From Pseudomonas fulva (GTDB lineage Bacteria > Pseudomonadota > Gammaproteobacteria > Pseudomonadales > Pseudomonadaceae), in NCBI RefSeq assembly GCF_023517795.1, contig NZ_CP082928.1, positions 4,526,001 to 4,590,000 on the forward strand: a stretch of DNA of 64,000 nucleotides, in the 5' to 3' direction. The notes below the pieces were generated by a model. The model was given only the letters and a program-made list of their open reading frames with translations, made no database searches and was not told where the DNA came from. Below, piece after piece: positions 9,011-17,233 of this stretch. Positions within the stretch are counted from its first letter, which is position 1; every line of letters begins with the position of its first letter. Made by a program: the position numbers and the translations under genes.

Positions 9011-9901
9011 TCATATGGCGCTGTGAGCGAGCAGCCGACTGCTCATGTGATCGATAAAGACCCTGAGTTTCGGCAACGCGTATTTGCTGTTGGGCCAGAG
9101 CAGCCACAACGCACCGCTGTGGCTCAGGTGGTTGGCCAGGATGGATTGCAGCCGGCCGTCGCTTATCGCCGCATCGACCATGAAGTCCGGCAGGCAGGCG
9201 ATGCCCTGACCGGCGCAGGCGATCTGCAGCAGGCTGTCGATGCTGTTGCAGATGGCGCGCGGCCTGAGCGTGTTCTCCAGCTCGGGGCTTTGCAGGGGCC
9301 AGCGTTCCAGTTTGCCGCTGGCATGGAAACGGTGCATCAGGCAGGCGTGCTCACGCAGTTCGGTCGGCGTGGCGGGTGTGCCGTGCTGGCGCAGGTAATC
9401 GGCAGTGGCCACCAGGCGCTGGCGGAAGTGGCCGAGCTGGCGCGCGGTCAGCCGTGAGTCCTGCAGGGTGCCGGTGCGTATCACCGCGTCGAAGCCTTCC
9501 TCGAAGAGGTCGACCATGCGGTTCGAGAGGTCGATATCCAGCTCGATCTGCGGATAGCGCTGCATGAAGTCGATCAGCACCGGCATCACCCATTCGCCCA
9601 CCCGTGGCAGGCTGATACGCAGGCGTCCGCTGGGCGTGGCGGCGGCACTGGATATTTCCAGCTGGGCGGCCTCCAGTTCGCAGAGCACCTTGCGGCAGCG
9701 CTCCAGAAAGCGCTGGCCCTCGGCGGTCAGGGTCATGCTGCGGGTGCTGCGATGCAGCAGGCGCACACCGAGGCGCTGCTCCAGGCGGGCGATGCTTTTA
9801 CCCACCGCCGAAGCAGATATGCCGAGCAGTCGGGCGCAGTCGGTAAAGCTGCAGGTGTTGGCGACCTGTACGAAAACGGCGATGCCGCTGAGATTATCCA
9901 T
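9011..9901 (-). CDS. LysR-type transcriptional regulator
   Basis: 296 residues, the typical LTTR length. The N-terminal winged HTH contains FTDCARLLGISASAVGKSIA and RLEQRLGVRLLHRSTRSMTL. The C-terminal effector domain of the PBP2 type includes SGRLRISLPRVGEWV. It resembles the group of LTTRs that lie next to exporters and SDR genes. It is divergent from the MFS gene at 10050, with an inverted repeat at 9927-9942 in between, so it most likely controls that exporter. The inducer is unknown. Confidence 0.92.
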   Translation of the reverse strand: MDNLSGIAVFVQVANTCSFTDCARLLGISASAVGKSIARLEQRLGVRLLHRSTRSMTLTAEGQRFLERCRKVLCELEAAQLEISSAAATPSGRLRISLPRVGEWVMPVLIDFMQRYPQIELDIDLSNRMVDLFEEGFDAVIRTGTLQDSRLTARQLGHFRQRLVATADYLRQHGTPATPTELREHACLMHRFHASGKLERWPLQSPELENTLRPRAICNSIDSLLQIACAGQGIACLPDFMVDAAISDGRLQSILANHLSHSGALWLLWPNSKYALPKLRVFIDHMSSRLLAHSAI

Positions 9902-9926
9902 GATGAGCCGTGTACCCGAAAGATTC

Positions 9927-9942
9927 AGGACACAAGTGTCCT
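9927..9942. promoter_or_regulatory. Inverted-repeat operator between LysR and MFS genes
   Basis: AGGACACAAGTGTCCT is an inverted repeat with 7-base arms around AA. It lies 26 bases upstream of the LysR start and about 108 bases before the MFS start. The dyad symmetry fits a LysR recognition site, which usually has a T-N11-A core. Binding is inferred. Confidence 0.55.
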
Positions 9943-10049
9943 ATAAGTTGAGAATAATGGCCTGTTTTTCTTGATGGTGCGGCTGCCTAACCTGGGGGCG
10001 CTCGATCGGCTGCACCTTGCAGGACCGAGAGCTGCCAGGCGTATTTTGG

Positions 10050-11246
10050 ATGCAGAACGACAATTCCAGGCTTATCACGGACCCGGTGGCTGGGCCCGCT
10101 ACCGCGCGATTGCCGCTCAGCGGGCTGCTGGTGCTGGCCGCTGCGGGCTTCATCACCATTCTCACCGAGGCGTTGCCGGCTGGCCTGCTGCCGCAGTTGA
10201 GCACCGATCTTGGCGTCAGCCAGGCCATGGCCGGGCAGATGGTCACCCTGTATGCACTGGGCTCGCTGCTGGCTGCCATCCCCCTGGTGATGGCCACGCG
10301 CAGCTGGCGGCGGCGGCCGTTACTGCTGATCGCCATTGGCGGCTTTGCGCTGGTCAATGGTGTCACCGCGTTGTCGAGCGTCTACGGGGTGAATCTGCTC
10401 GCGCGGTTTTTTGCCGGCGTGTTTGCCGGGCTGTTGTGGGCACTGGCCGCCGGCCTGGCCGCACGCATGGTGCCGCCGCACCTGGCTGGTCGCGCCATTG
10501 CCGTGGCGATGCTCGGCGCGCCGCTGGCGCTGTCGTTGGGCATCCCGGCGGGCACCTGGTTGGGCGGGGTATTCGGGTGGCGCCATACCTTTGCGCTGAT
10601 GAGCGTGCTGACCCTTCTGTTGCTGGCCTGGGGGCGCTTCGCCCTGGCAGATTTTCCGGGCCAGCGCGGCGCCGCACCACTGTCGCTGGGCCGGGTATTC
10701 AGGCTGCCGGGCGTGCGGTCGGTACTGCTGGCCATTCTGCTGTACGTACTGGCCCATAACCTGTTCTACACCTACATCGCCGCCTATCTCTCGCCATCGG
10801 GCTTGGCTGCACAGGTGGACCGGGTACTGCTGGTATTCGGCCTGGCCGCGCTGGCGGGCATCTGGCTGACCAGTCTTCTGATAGATCGCCGCCTACGTTC
10901 GCTCAGCCTGTTCAGCACCGCGCTGCTGGCCGCTGCCTGCCTGTTGCTCGGGCTCTGCAATACCTCGGCCTGGCTGGTGTATGCCGGCGTGGCGGCCTGG
11001 GGGCTGGCGTTCGGCGGCGTGCCGGCGTTGTTCCAAACGGCATCGATGCGCGCTGCCGGCGAGGAGGCCGATGTGGCGCAGTCGATGTGCGTGACCGCCT
11101 GGAATCTGGGCATCGCCGGTGGCGGTATCGGTGGCGGTTTGCTGCTCGACGGCGTGGGCGCGCAGGGGCTGCCCTGGGCGGCGGCCGGGCTGGCGCTGAT
11201 CACCCTAGGCGTGGTTTATCGCGCACGTCGCTACGGCTTCGCCTGA
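10050..11246 (+). CDS. MFS efflux transporter, paralogue of the one at 379-1581
   Basis: Inner-membrane exporter of about 398 residues with 12 hydrophobic segments. The N-terminal signature ILTEALPAGLLPQLS and the segment MVTLYALGSLLAAIPL are nearly the same as in the protein at 379-1581, as is the internal AHNLFYTYIAAYLSPSGLA versus AHNMLYTYIAPFIAPAGLA. The start at 10050 gives MQNDNSRLI; a longer frame begins at 10017. It is divergent from the LysR gene, which probably regulates it. The exported compound is not predictable. Confidence 0.88.
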   Translation: MQNDNSRLITDPVAGPATARLPLSGLLVLAAAGFITILTEALPAGLLPQLSTDLGVSQAMAGQMVTLYALGSLLAAIPLVMATRSWRRRPLLLIAIGGFALVNGVTALSSVYGVNLLARFFAGVFAGLLWALAAGLAARMVPPHLAGRAIAVAMLGAPLALSLGIPAGTWLGGVFGWRHTFALMSVLTLLLLAWGRFALADFPGQRGAAPLSLGRVFRLPGVRSVLLAILLYVLAHNLFYTYIAAYLSPSGLAAQVDRVLLVFGLAALAGIWLTSLLIDRRLRSLSLFSTALLAAACLLLGLCNTSAWLVYAGVAAWGLAFGGVPALFQTASMRAAGEEADVAQSMCVTAWNLGIAGGGIGGGLLLDGVGAQGLPWAAAGLALITLGVVYRARRYGFA

Positions 11247-11417
11247 TACCTATCGCCGGTCGTAGGAAGGTTGATCCTCGCCCGCGGCAGGCGGATGCGG
11301 GCCAGCCAGGGTGGTAGGCGTTATAAGCAAATGCACATTCGGTATAAGTCCTTGCCCTTCAAGTGGTTATCCTGCGCGGCTGGCGAAAATGAGCCGACGA
11401 CGGCAATTGGGGCAGGT

Positions 11418-12203
11418 ATGGATTTTGGCGGTTTGGGCTTCGTTGTCGCGGGGCTGGTGGTTGGCTTTATCGTGGGCATGACGGGCGTGGGCGGCGGTTC
11501 GCTGATGACGCCCATCCTGCTGTGGTTCGGCATCAGCCCTGCGGCGGCGGTGGGCACCGACCTGCTGTATGCGGCGATCACCAAGGCTGGCGGGGTGTTC
11601 GTCCACCAGCGCAACCGCAATATTGACTGGTCGGTGACCGCCTGGCTGGCCGCCGGCAGCGTGCCGGCGGCCCTGCTGACCCTGCTGGCGCTGACCCTGA
11701 TGCCAGGCGATCAGCACGCCACCAATCAATTGATCAAGCATTCGCTGGGCATCGTGCTGCTGCTCACCGCCACGGCGATCCTGTTCAAGAAACAGCTGTT
11801 CGCCTTCGCCAGCCGCCATGCCGGGGACGGTTTCCACTTCAGCCCCGGACGCCTCAATGCGCTGACCGTGGTGGTCGGCCTGGTGCTGGGTTTCATGGTC
11901 ACCCTGACCTCCATCGGTGCCGGCGCCCTCGGTACCGTGGCGCTGTTCCTGCTCTATCCGCTGATGGCCACGCGCCGCCTGGTGGGCACCGAGATCGCCC
12001 ACGCCGTGCCCCTGACCCTGGTGGCCGGCCTGGGCCATGCCGGGCTCGGCAACCTGGACTGGGGAGTGCTGGGCTACCTGCTGCTGGGCTCGTTGCCGGG
12101 CATCTTCTTCGGCAGCCACCTGTCGGGGCGTGTGTCCGACAACGTGCTGCGTCCGTTCCTGGCGATCATGCTGATGGTGATCGGCTACAAACTGGCGTTC
12201 TGA
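11418..12203 (+). CDS. TauE/SafE family sulfite/organic-anion exporter-like protein
   Basis: Membrane protein of 261 residues with about eight hydrophobic segments. It opens with the TauE motif GFIVGMTGVGGGSLMTPILL and repeats it in the second half as LGFMVTLTSIGAGALGTVAL, the two-repeat build of DUF81 transporters. The ATG at 11418 is chosen because it puts the first helix at the N-terminus; a frame opening at 11271 is much longer than the family. The substrate is unknown: sulfite, sulfoacetate and other anions are known for relatives. Confidence 0.88.
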   Translation: MDFGGLGFVVAGLVVGFIVGMTGVGGGSLMTPILLWFGISPAAAVGTDLLYAAITKAGGVFVHQRNRNIDWSVTAWLAAGSVPAALLTLLALTLMPGDQHATNQLIKHSLGIVLLLTATAILFKKQLFAFASRHAGDGFHFSPGRLNALTVVVGLVLGFMVTLTSIGAGALGTVALFLLYPLMATRRLVGTEIAHAVPLTLVAGLGHAGLGNLDWGVLGYLLLGSLPGIFFGSHLSGRVSDNVLRPFLAIMLMVIGYKLAF

Positions 12204-12498
12204 TCACCGCAACCTGAGCGGCCCGTGGCACGTCCATGGGACGAGTCGCGTTCGCGGCAGCCCATGGCGATGTCCGCTTCGTTAGCAAGGTGGCTGATGA
12301 TGGCTAGCAGCGTCTGATATCTCGGGCGATGTGCTGCGCAGGCGTCTGTCGCGGCTGCCCAGCTCCGTACGCTGGGCGCGCATCGGCGGAGCGCTAGCGA
12401 AGCGTATTTACCCAACTCAGGCGGCTGGCGGATAATGCGCCGGTGCAAGCGTTCGCGGCGGGCCATCACGGCTCGTCGATGTGGGATCAGGGGAAGAG
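12204..12498. other. Intergenic gap before the GntR gene
   Basis: About 295 bases between the TauE gene and the GntR gene. Open frames on both strands have unusual composition and no recognisable motif. A ribosome-binding site (GGGGAAGAG) for the GntR gene lies at its end. No repeat or RNA gene was recognised. Confidence 0.5.
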
Positions 12499-13194
12499 AT
12501 GGCCGCCAAGACCGCCACCAGCAAGCAAGTCGAAGTGCAGCGCATCGTCGATGTGCTGTTCAAGGCCATCGCCCAGCATCGCTTGCCACCGGGAACGCGG
12601 CTGATCGAAGCGCAGATCGTCGAGACCCTGCAGGCCAACCGCAACCACGTCCAGGCGGCGCTGCAGCGGCTGGCCCTGCAGCGGGTCGTGACCATCGAGC
12701 CGAACCGTGGCGCCATGGTCGCTCAGCCCAGTGCCAAGGAAGCGCGGGAGATATTCGCGGCGAGGCGCGCCATCGAGCGGGCGATCGTCGAAAGCATCAC
12801 GCCGGCGATCATGCACAAGCAGCGCCAGCGGGTGGCCACCCACATGAGCAACGAGCGCAAGGCCACCAGCGCTACCGATCGCCGCGCCATCGTCCGTGAG
12901 TTGAGCGAGTTTCACCTGATGCTCGGCGAGATCAGCGGCAACTCGGTGCTCAGTGAGATCCTCGCCAACCTGATGGTGCGCAGCTCACTGATCGTCGCCC
13001 TCTACCAGCGCAACGACGTGCCGTCCTGCGCCTCCGACGAGCATCAGCAAATCATCACCGCCCTGGAGAAGGGCGACCACGAGCGGGCCGCGGCGGTGAT
13101 GCTCGAGCACCTGGGCGAGCTCGAAGCCCAGTTGGACCTGGATGACCAGGCCGCGCCCGAGATCAACCTGCGCCAGGCCCTGGCGGGGCTGTAA
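12499..13194 (+). CDS. GntR family regulator, FCD type
   Basis: 231 residues. The N-terminal winged HTH contains LPPGTRLIEAQIVETLQANR, then a stretch NHVQAALQRLALQRVV. The C-terminal all-helical FCD ligand domain includes REIFAARRAIERAIVES and the metal-ligand-like FHLMLGEISGN, with a later ASDEHQQIITALEKGD. The ATG at 12499 has a GGGGAAGAG ribosome-binding site; a frame start at 12481 does not. It ends 23 bases from the convergent ABC operon. It is a plausible regulator of the uptake genes at 13218-21814, which is inference. Confidence 0.9.
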   Translation: MAAKTATSKQVEVQRIVDVLFKAIAQHRLPPGTRLIEAQIVETLQANRNHVQAALQRLALQRVVTIEPNRGAMVAQPSAKEAREIFAARRAIERAIVESITPAIMHKQRQRVATHMSNERKATSATDRRAIVRELSEFHLMLGEISGNSVLSEILANLMVRSSLIVALYQRNDVPSCASDEHQQIITALEKGDHERAAAVMLEHLGELEAQLDLDDQAAPEINLRQALAGL

Positions 13195-13217
13195 CGCGGC
13201 GGGGGCTGCCAACGCCC

Positions 13218-14039
13218 TCAGAGCGCCATCTCCCGCCTGAACACCTCCAGCGTATGGGCCTTGACCCGCACGAACTCCGGGTGGCTCATGATCTCCGCGC
13301 CCCGAGGCCGGGGCAGATCGAAGGGGACGATTTCGGCTACCCGGGTGGGGCGCCGGGTCAGCAGCAGAATCTCGTCGGCCAGGAATACCGCGTCTTCCAG
13401 GTCGTGAGACACGATCAGCATGGTGACGCCGGTGGCCAGCTGCACTTCCTGCAATTTGTCGCGGATGAACAAGGTCATCTCGAAGTCCAGCGCGGAAAAC
13501 GGCTCGTCGAGGAACATCACCTCCGGACGCGGCGCCAGCGCCCGCATGATGCACACGGTCTGCTGCTGGCCGCCCGAAAGCTCATAGGGATAACGATCCA
13601 GATCGAAGCGGATGTCGAACATCTGCGTCAGCTCATCGATCCGCGTCTTCACATCCGCCTTGGCCATGCCCTGACGCACCAGGGGGTAGGCGATGTTGGC
13701 GCGGGCCGTCATCCACGGGAACAGCGCATCGCGGTAGTTCTGGAACACGTAGCCGATCCTGGTCTGGGCGAGCGTCTTGCCATCGAACAGGATCTCGCCC
13801 TTATCCATCGGCAGCAGCCCGGCGATCATGTTCATCAGGGTCGACTTGCCGCAACCGTTGGGCCCGAAGGTCGAGACGATCTTGCCACGGGGCAGGTCGA
13901 GGTCCAGGTCGGTGTACAGCGGCTGGCCGGCAAAGGCCTTGCTCAGGCCGCGAATGGTGACATGGGTGTCGGCGTGCGGTGCAACGCCGGGTAACTGTGG
14001 CTTGTCGAGGGCTGTGGTGAGGGAAAGCGCGTGCGTCAT
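13218..14039 (-). CDS. ABC transporter ATP-binding protein (SsuB/TauB-like)
   Basis: 273 residues. Walker A GPNGCGKST at 59-67, signature LSGGQ at 154-158 and Walker B MFLDE at 175-179 are intact, followed by the H-loop LIVSHDLEDAV. This type energises nitrate, sulfonate or pyrimidine-precursor uptake. It overlaps the upstream permease gene by four bases (ATGA), so it belongs to a three-gene operon SBP-permease-ATPase. It has a longer N-terminal lead (about 25 residues) than usual. Confidence 0.92.
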   Translation of the reverse strand: MTHALSLTTALDKPQLPGVAPHADTHVTIRGLSKAFAGQPLYTDLDLDLPRGKIVSTFGPNGCGKSTLMNMIAGLLPMDKGEILFDGKTLAQTRIGYVFQNYRDALFPWMTARANIAYPLVRQGMAKADVKTRIDELTQMFDIRFDLDRYPYELSGGQQQTVCIMRALAPRPEVMFLDEPFSALDFEMTLFIRDKLQEVQLATGVTMLIVSHDLEDAVFLADEILLLTRRPTRVAEIVPFDLPRPRGAEIMSHPEFVRVKAHTLEVFRREMAL

Positions 14040-14800
14040 GCCTGGCTACTCCAGTGAACGGTTTTTTTCTCGATGAGCAGGAACGCCAGGTTGAGCAGGT
14101 AGCCCAGGGCGCCGGTGATCAGGATCGAGGCGTACATGTCCTTGATGTTGAATACCTGCTGGGCATCGATGATGCGGTGGCCCAGGCCGTTTTCCGAGCC
14201 GATGAACATTTCCGCGACGATCACGATGACCAGGGCGATGGACACCCCGGTACGCAGGCCGACGAAGGTCTGCGCGAGGCTCTCCATCAGCAGGATGTCC
14301 TTGAAAATGTGCCAGCGGGAAATGCCCATCACCTTGGCGGCCATCAGCCGGGTCTTCTTGGCGTTCATCACGCCGTAGGCGCTGTTGAACAGGATCACCA
14401 GCACGGCGGCGAAGGCGGCGATGGCGATCTTGTTGGCATCGCTGATGCCGAAGATCAGCATGAACAGCGGGATCAGCGCCGAGGAGGGCGTCGAGCGAAA
14501 GAAGTCGATCAGAAATTCCAGGCTGCGGTAGACCTTTTCGCTGCTGCCCAGAATCACTCCCAGGGGCACGCCCACCGCGGCCGCGAATGCGAAGGCGGCC
14601 AGGGTTCGGTACAGCGTCGAGGCGATATCGGTACGCATGGACGGTTCGCCGAACGACTGGAACAGGAAACCCAGGGTTTCCAGCGGCGAGGGCAGCAGGA
14701 CCGGATTCAACCACTGCGCACTGACCGCCACTTGCCAGAGTACGAACAGCAGCAGCGGGCCGATCAGTGGCAACAGGCGCGAAGACCAGTTTGACGTCAT
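14036..14800 (-). CDS. ABC transporter permease (SsuC/TauC-like)
   Basis: Inner-membrane subunit of 254 residues with about six membrane segments. The EAA-type loop that contacts the ATPase appears near LMAAKVMGISRWHIFKDIL. FFRSTPSSALIPLFMLIFGI is typical of permeases of the nitrate/sulfonate/taurine class. It starts 11 bases after the SBP gene and overlaps the ATPase gene by four bases. Confidence 0.92.
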   Translation of the reverse strand: MTSNWSSRLLPLIGPLLLFVLWQVAVSAQWLNPVLLPSPLETLGFLFQSFGEPSMRTDIASTLYRTLAAFAFAAAVGVPLGVILGSSEKVYRSLEFLIDFFRSTPSSALIPLFMLIFGISDANKIAIAAFAAVLVILFNSAYGVMNAKKTRLMAAKVMGISRWHIFKDILLMESLAQTFVGLRTGVSIALVIVIVAEMFIGSENGLGHRIIDAQQVFNIKDMYASILITGALGYLLNLAFLLIEKKTVHWSSQA

Positions 14801-14811
14801 GACGATTCTCC

Positions 14812-15834
14812 TCAGCCCTGATAGATCAGCGCAGCCACGTCGATCGGTTTGCTGAAGATCTTGCGCTCGGTGAACACGTCATAGAACTTCTGGAACCATT
14901 GCAGGTTGTCGCCTTGCAGCTCGGAATACATGACGAAGCCCGGCAGCGGCACCTCGTTGACCAGGTCCGCTTCGATGCTGGTGTAGCCGACGATGTTCTC
15001 CCGAGCCTGCTGCGGCTGCGCGGCGATGAATTCCACGGCCTTCTGGTAGGCGGCGATAAAGGCCTTCGCCTGCTCTGGCTTGCGCTCGATAAAGCTGCTG
15101 TTCAGCGCGGCTGCGCCACCGAACCAGGGGGCGTCGGCATTGCCGAGCACGTATCTGGAGATGACGCCGGTTTCCAGGGTGCGGGACAACTTCTTCATGC
15201 GCCCCACGGTGCCGGTCGGCTCCAGGGTATAGACCCCGTCGATCTGGCCGGCCGCCAGGGCTGGCGCATGCTGGCCGACAGGCAGTTCGATGACCGACGG
15301 ATCGCTGAAGCCATTCTTTTCCAGAATGATCTTGGCCATGGTGACGTTCTGGATGCCGGGGCCGCAGGCGATCCGCTTGCCTTGCAGGTCGCCGATGCTT
15401 TGCGCGGTGCTATCGAGCGGCACCAGAAACTCGTCCAGAACCAGGCGATGGTTCGACGGGTTGGAGCAGATGATCTTGAACAGCCCCGGCATGGTGATCG
15501 CCCCCAGGCCGAGGGCGCCGGTCGCGGTGCCGTTGGCGCAACCATGGATTCGCCCGGTGATCATGCCCTCGACGATTTGCTGCGGGCTGGAGAACTTGAC
15601 GCCTTTGACGTTGAGCCCGGCCTCCCTGAAAAAACCTCGCTCCAGGGCGACATACAGCGGCAGGCCGCCGACGATGGGCCAATAGCCGATACGGATTTCC
15701 TCGTCATCGGCGGCAAACGCGCCAGCGGGGAGCAGGCTGCCAAGCGTCACTGCGCTTCCCGCCACGGCCAGCCACTTCATCAATTGGCGACGATCCAGCT
15801 TGAGTGGCGGGTTTTCAGGTTTGTGGTCTTTCAT
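14812..15834 (-). CDS. ABC transporter substrate-binding protein, NMT1/SsuA type, Tat-exported
   Basis: 340 residues. The N-terminus has a twin-arginine-like signal, DRRQLMKWLAVAGSAVTLG, cleaved near AFA-ADD. The mature part begins EIRIGYWPIVGGLPLYVALE and continues GFFREAGLNV, the NMT1/THI5-like fold. Such proteins bind sulfonates, nitrate, pyrimidine precursors or aromatic compounds. It is the first gene of a three-gene importer operon; its neighbour upstream is an amidohydrolase, which hints at a nitrogen-containing ring or amide as ligand. That is inference. Confidence 0.9.
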   Translation of the reverse strand: MKDHKPENPPLKLDRRQLMKWLAVAGSAVTLGSLLPAGAFAADDEEIRIGYWPIVGGLPLYVALERGFFREAGLNVKGVKFSSPQQIVEGMITGRIHGCANGTATGALGLGAITMPGLFKIICSNPSNHRLVLDEFLVPLDSTAQSIGDLQGKRIACGPGIQNVTMAKIILEKNGFSDPSVIELPVGQHAPALAAGQIDGVYTLEPTGTVGRMKKLSRTLETGVISRYVLGNADAPWFGGAAALNSSFIERKPEQAKAFIAAYQKAVEFIAAQPQQARENIVGYTSIEADLVNEVPLPGFVMYSELQGDNLQWFQKFYDVFTERKIFSKPIDVAALIYQG

Positions 15835-16015
15835 CGGTTTTCCCTGTTTTCAGATGGGCAATATGGCGTGTACATGGCGGTAAGCACGTGCCGTTCCAGG
15901 TTGATAAATCTATGAAATTCAGGTGGTTACGTTGCTGTGTGGACGGCGGCAGGGGCGATATCTGCGCAGCGTCGACAAACAGGCCCCAGGTTGGCGCGTG
16001 CGGTGATCGGCGCCG

Positions 16016-17233
16016 TCACGGCCTGAGCAGCCGTGGCTGCGCCCGTTCGAAGGTCTTGCGGCCGGCCTTGTAGCCCATCAGCGGCGGGCTGATCTCCGCC
16101 ACCACGGCGGCCGGTGAGGGCGCATCGAAGACGATGAAGTCGGCGCGGCAGCCGGGGGTCAGGCCGTAGTCGGGCAGGCGCAGCAGGCGTGCCGATTCGC
16201 TCGATACCCAGCTCAGGCAGCGCAGCAGTTCGGCCTCGGTAGCCAGTTGGCTGACGTTGGCGAACAGGTTGGCCTGGCGCACCAGCGAGGCGTCTCCGTA
16301 GGGCGTGAAGGGGTTGCCGATGTTGTTGGTCGACAGCGAGCAGGTCACCCCACAGGCGTGCAGGTGCTGCAAGGGCGCCAGGCCGCGTGGCCGGTTGTGG
16401 AAGTGCTCGCGGCCGGTGAGGAACAGGTCGGTACTCGGCAGGCAGGTGACCTGCACGCCGGCCTCGGCCAGCGACTCGGCAACCGCCAGCAGGGTGTCCC
16501 TGGGCAGTGCCGACAGCTTGGTCACATGGCCGATGGTCACCCGGCCGCCCCAGCCGTGCTGGCGGGTGCAGCGGATCACCTCGCCGATGGTCATGCCTTC
16601 CGGGTTCAGGTCGAAGTCCAGATGCAAGTCCAGATCACGGTCGAACTCTACCGCCAGCTCGAACAGCCGGCGGATCTGTGCGCTCGGCTCGGCATCGGTA
16701 TAAGGGCAACCGCCCAGCACCTCGGCGCCCAGGGCCAGCGCCTCGCATAACAGGGCTTCGGTGCCGGGGTTGTTGAGCAGGCCTTCCTGGGGAAACACGC
16801 AGATTTCCAGGCTGATGGCCCAGGCGTAATCGGCCTGCAGGCGGCGCACCGCGTTGAAGCCGGTCAGGCCGATCTGCGGGTCGATCTCGACGTGGGTGCG
16901 CATGTGCGTGGTGCCCTGGGCGATGGCCTTGTCGAGCACCTGGGCGCCGCGTTTATAGACGTCCGCTTCGCTGAAGTTGGCCTTGGCCGCGCGGGTCTGG
17001 GCGATGGCCTCGGCCAGGGTGCCTTCGCTGAGCTGGCAGCGCTGCATGATGCAGGCCTTGTCGAGATGGATATGGCTTTCCACCAGGCCGGGCAGCAGCA
17101 GCTTGCCCTGCAGGTCGAGGGTCTCTGCGCCGGCACCTGGCGCACTGGCGAAGCGGCCGTTTTCCACGTACAGGGTCTGCAGCGCCCTGGCGTCGGCGCC
17201 GAGGCGGGCGTTGATGAGGGTCAGGGCGCTCAT
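16016..17233 (-). CDS. Cytosine-deaminase-like amidohydrolase
   Basis: Metal-dependent amidohydrolase of 405 residues. Metal-ligand motifs are seen as ESHIHLDK (first His-x-His), HLDFDLNP and TIGHVTKLS, and the C-terminal ADFIVFDA is typical. At the position where CodA-type enzymes have the metal Asp in SDN, this protein has STNNIGNPFTPYG. Relatives act on cytosine, triazines and other N-heterocycles. The ATG overlaps the stop of the fused ABC gene by four bases, so it is the last gene of the branched-chain-type transporter operon, which suggests that it acts on the imported compound. Confidence 0.85.
   Translation of the reverse strand: MSALTLINARLGADARALQTLYVENGRFASAPGAGAETLDLQGKLLLPGLVESHIHLDKACIMQRCQLSEGTLAEAIAQTRAAKANFSEADVYKRGAQVLDKAIAQGTTHMRTHVEIDPQIGLTGFNAVRRLQADYAWAISLEICVFPQEGLLNNPGTEALLCEALALGAEVLGGCPYTDAEPSAQIRRLFELAVEFDRDLDLHLDFDLNPEGMTIGEVIRCTRQHGWGGRVTIGHVTKLSALPRDTLLAVAESLAEAGVQVTCLPSTDLFLTGREHFHNRPRGLAPLQHLHACGVTCSLSTNNIGNPFTPYGDASLVRQANLFANVSQLATEAELLRCLSWVSSESARLLRLPDYGLTPGCRADFIVFDAPSPAAVVAEISPPLMGYKAGRKTFERAQPRLLRP

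Noticed and set aside
12185-12469. 94-residue minus-strand frame in the gap before the GntR gene
   Set aside because: Arg/Ala/Ser-rich, no ribosome-binding site and no recognised similarity.
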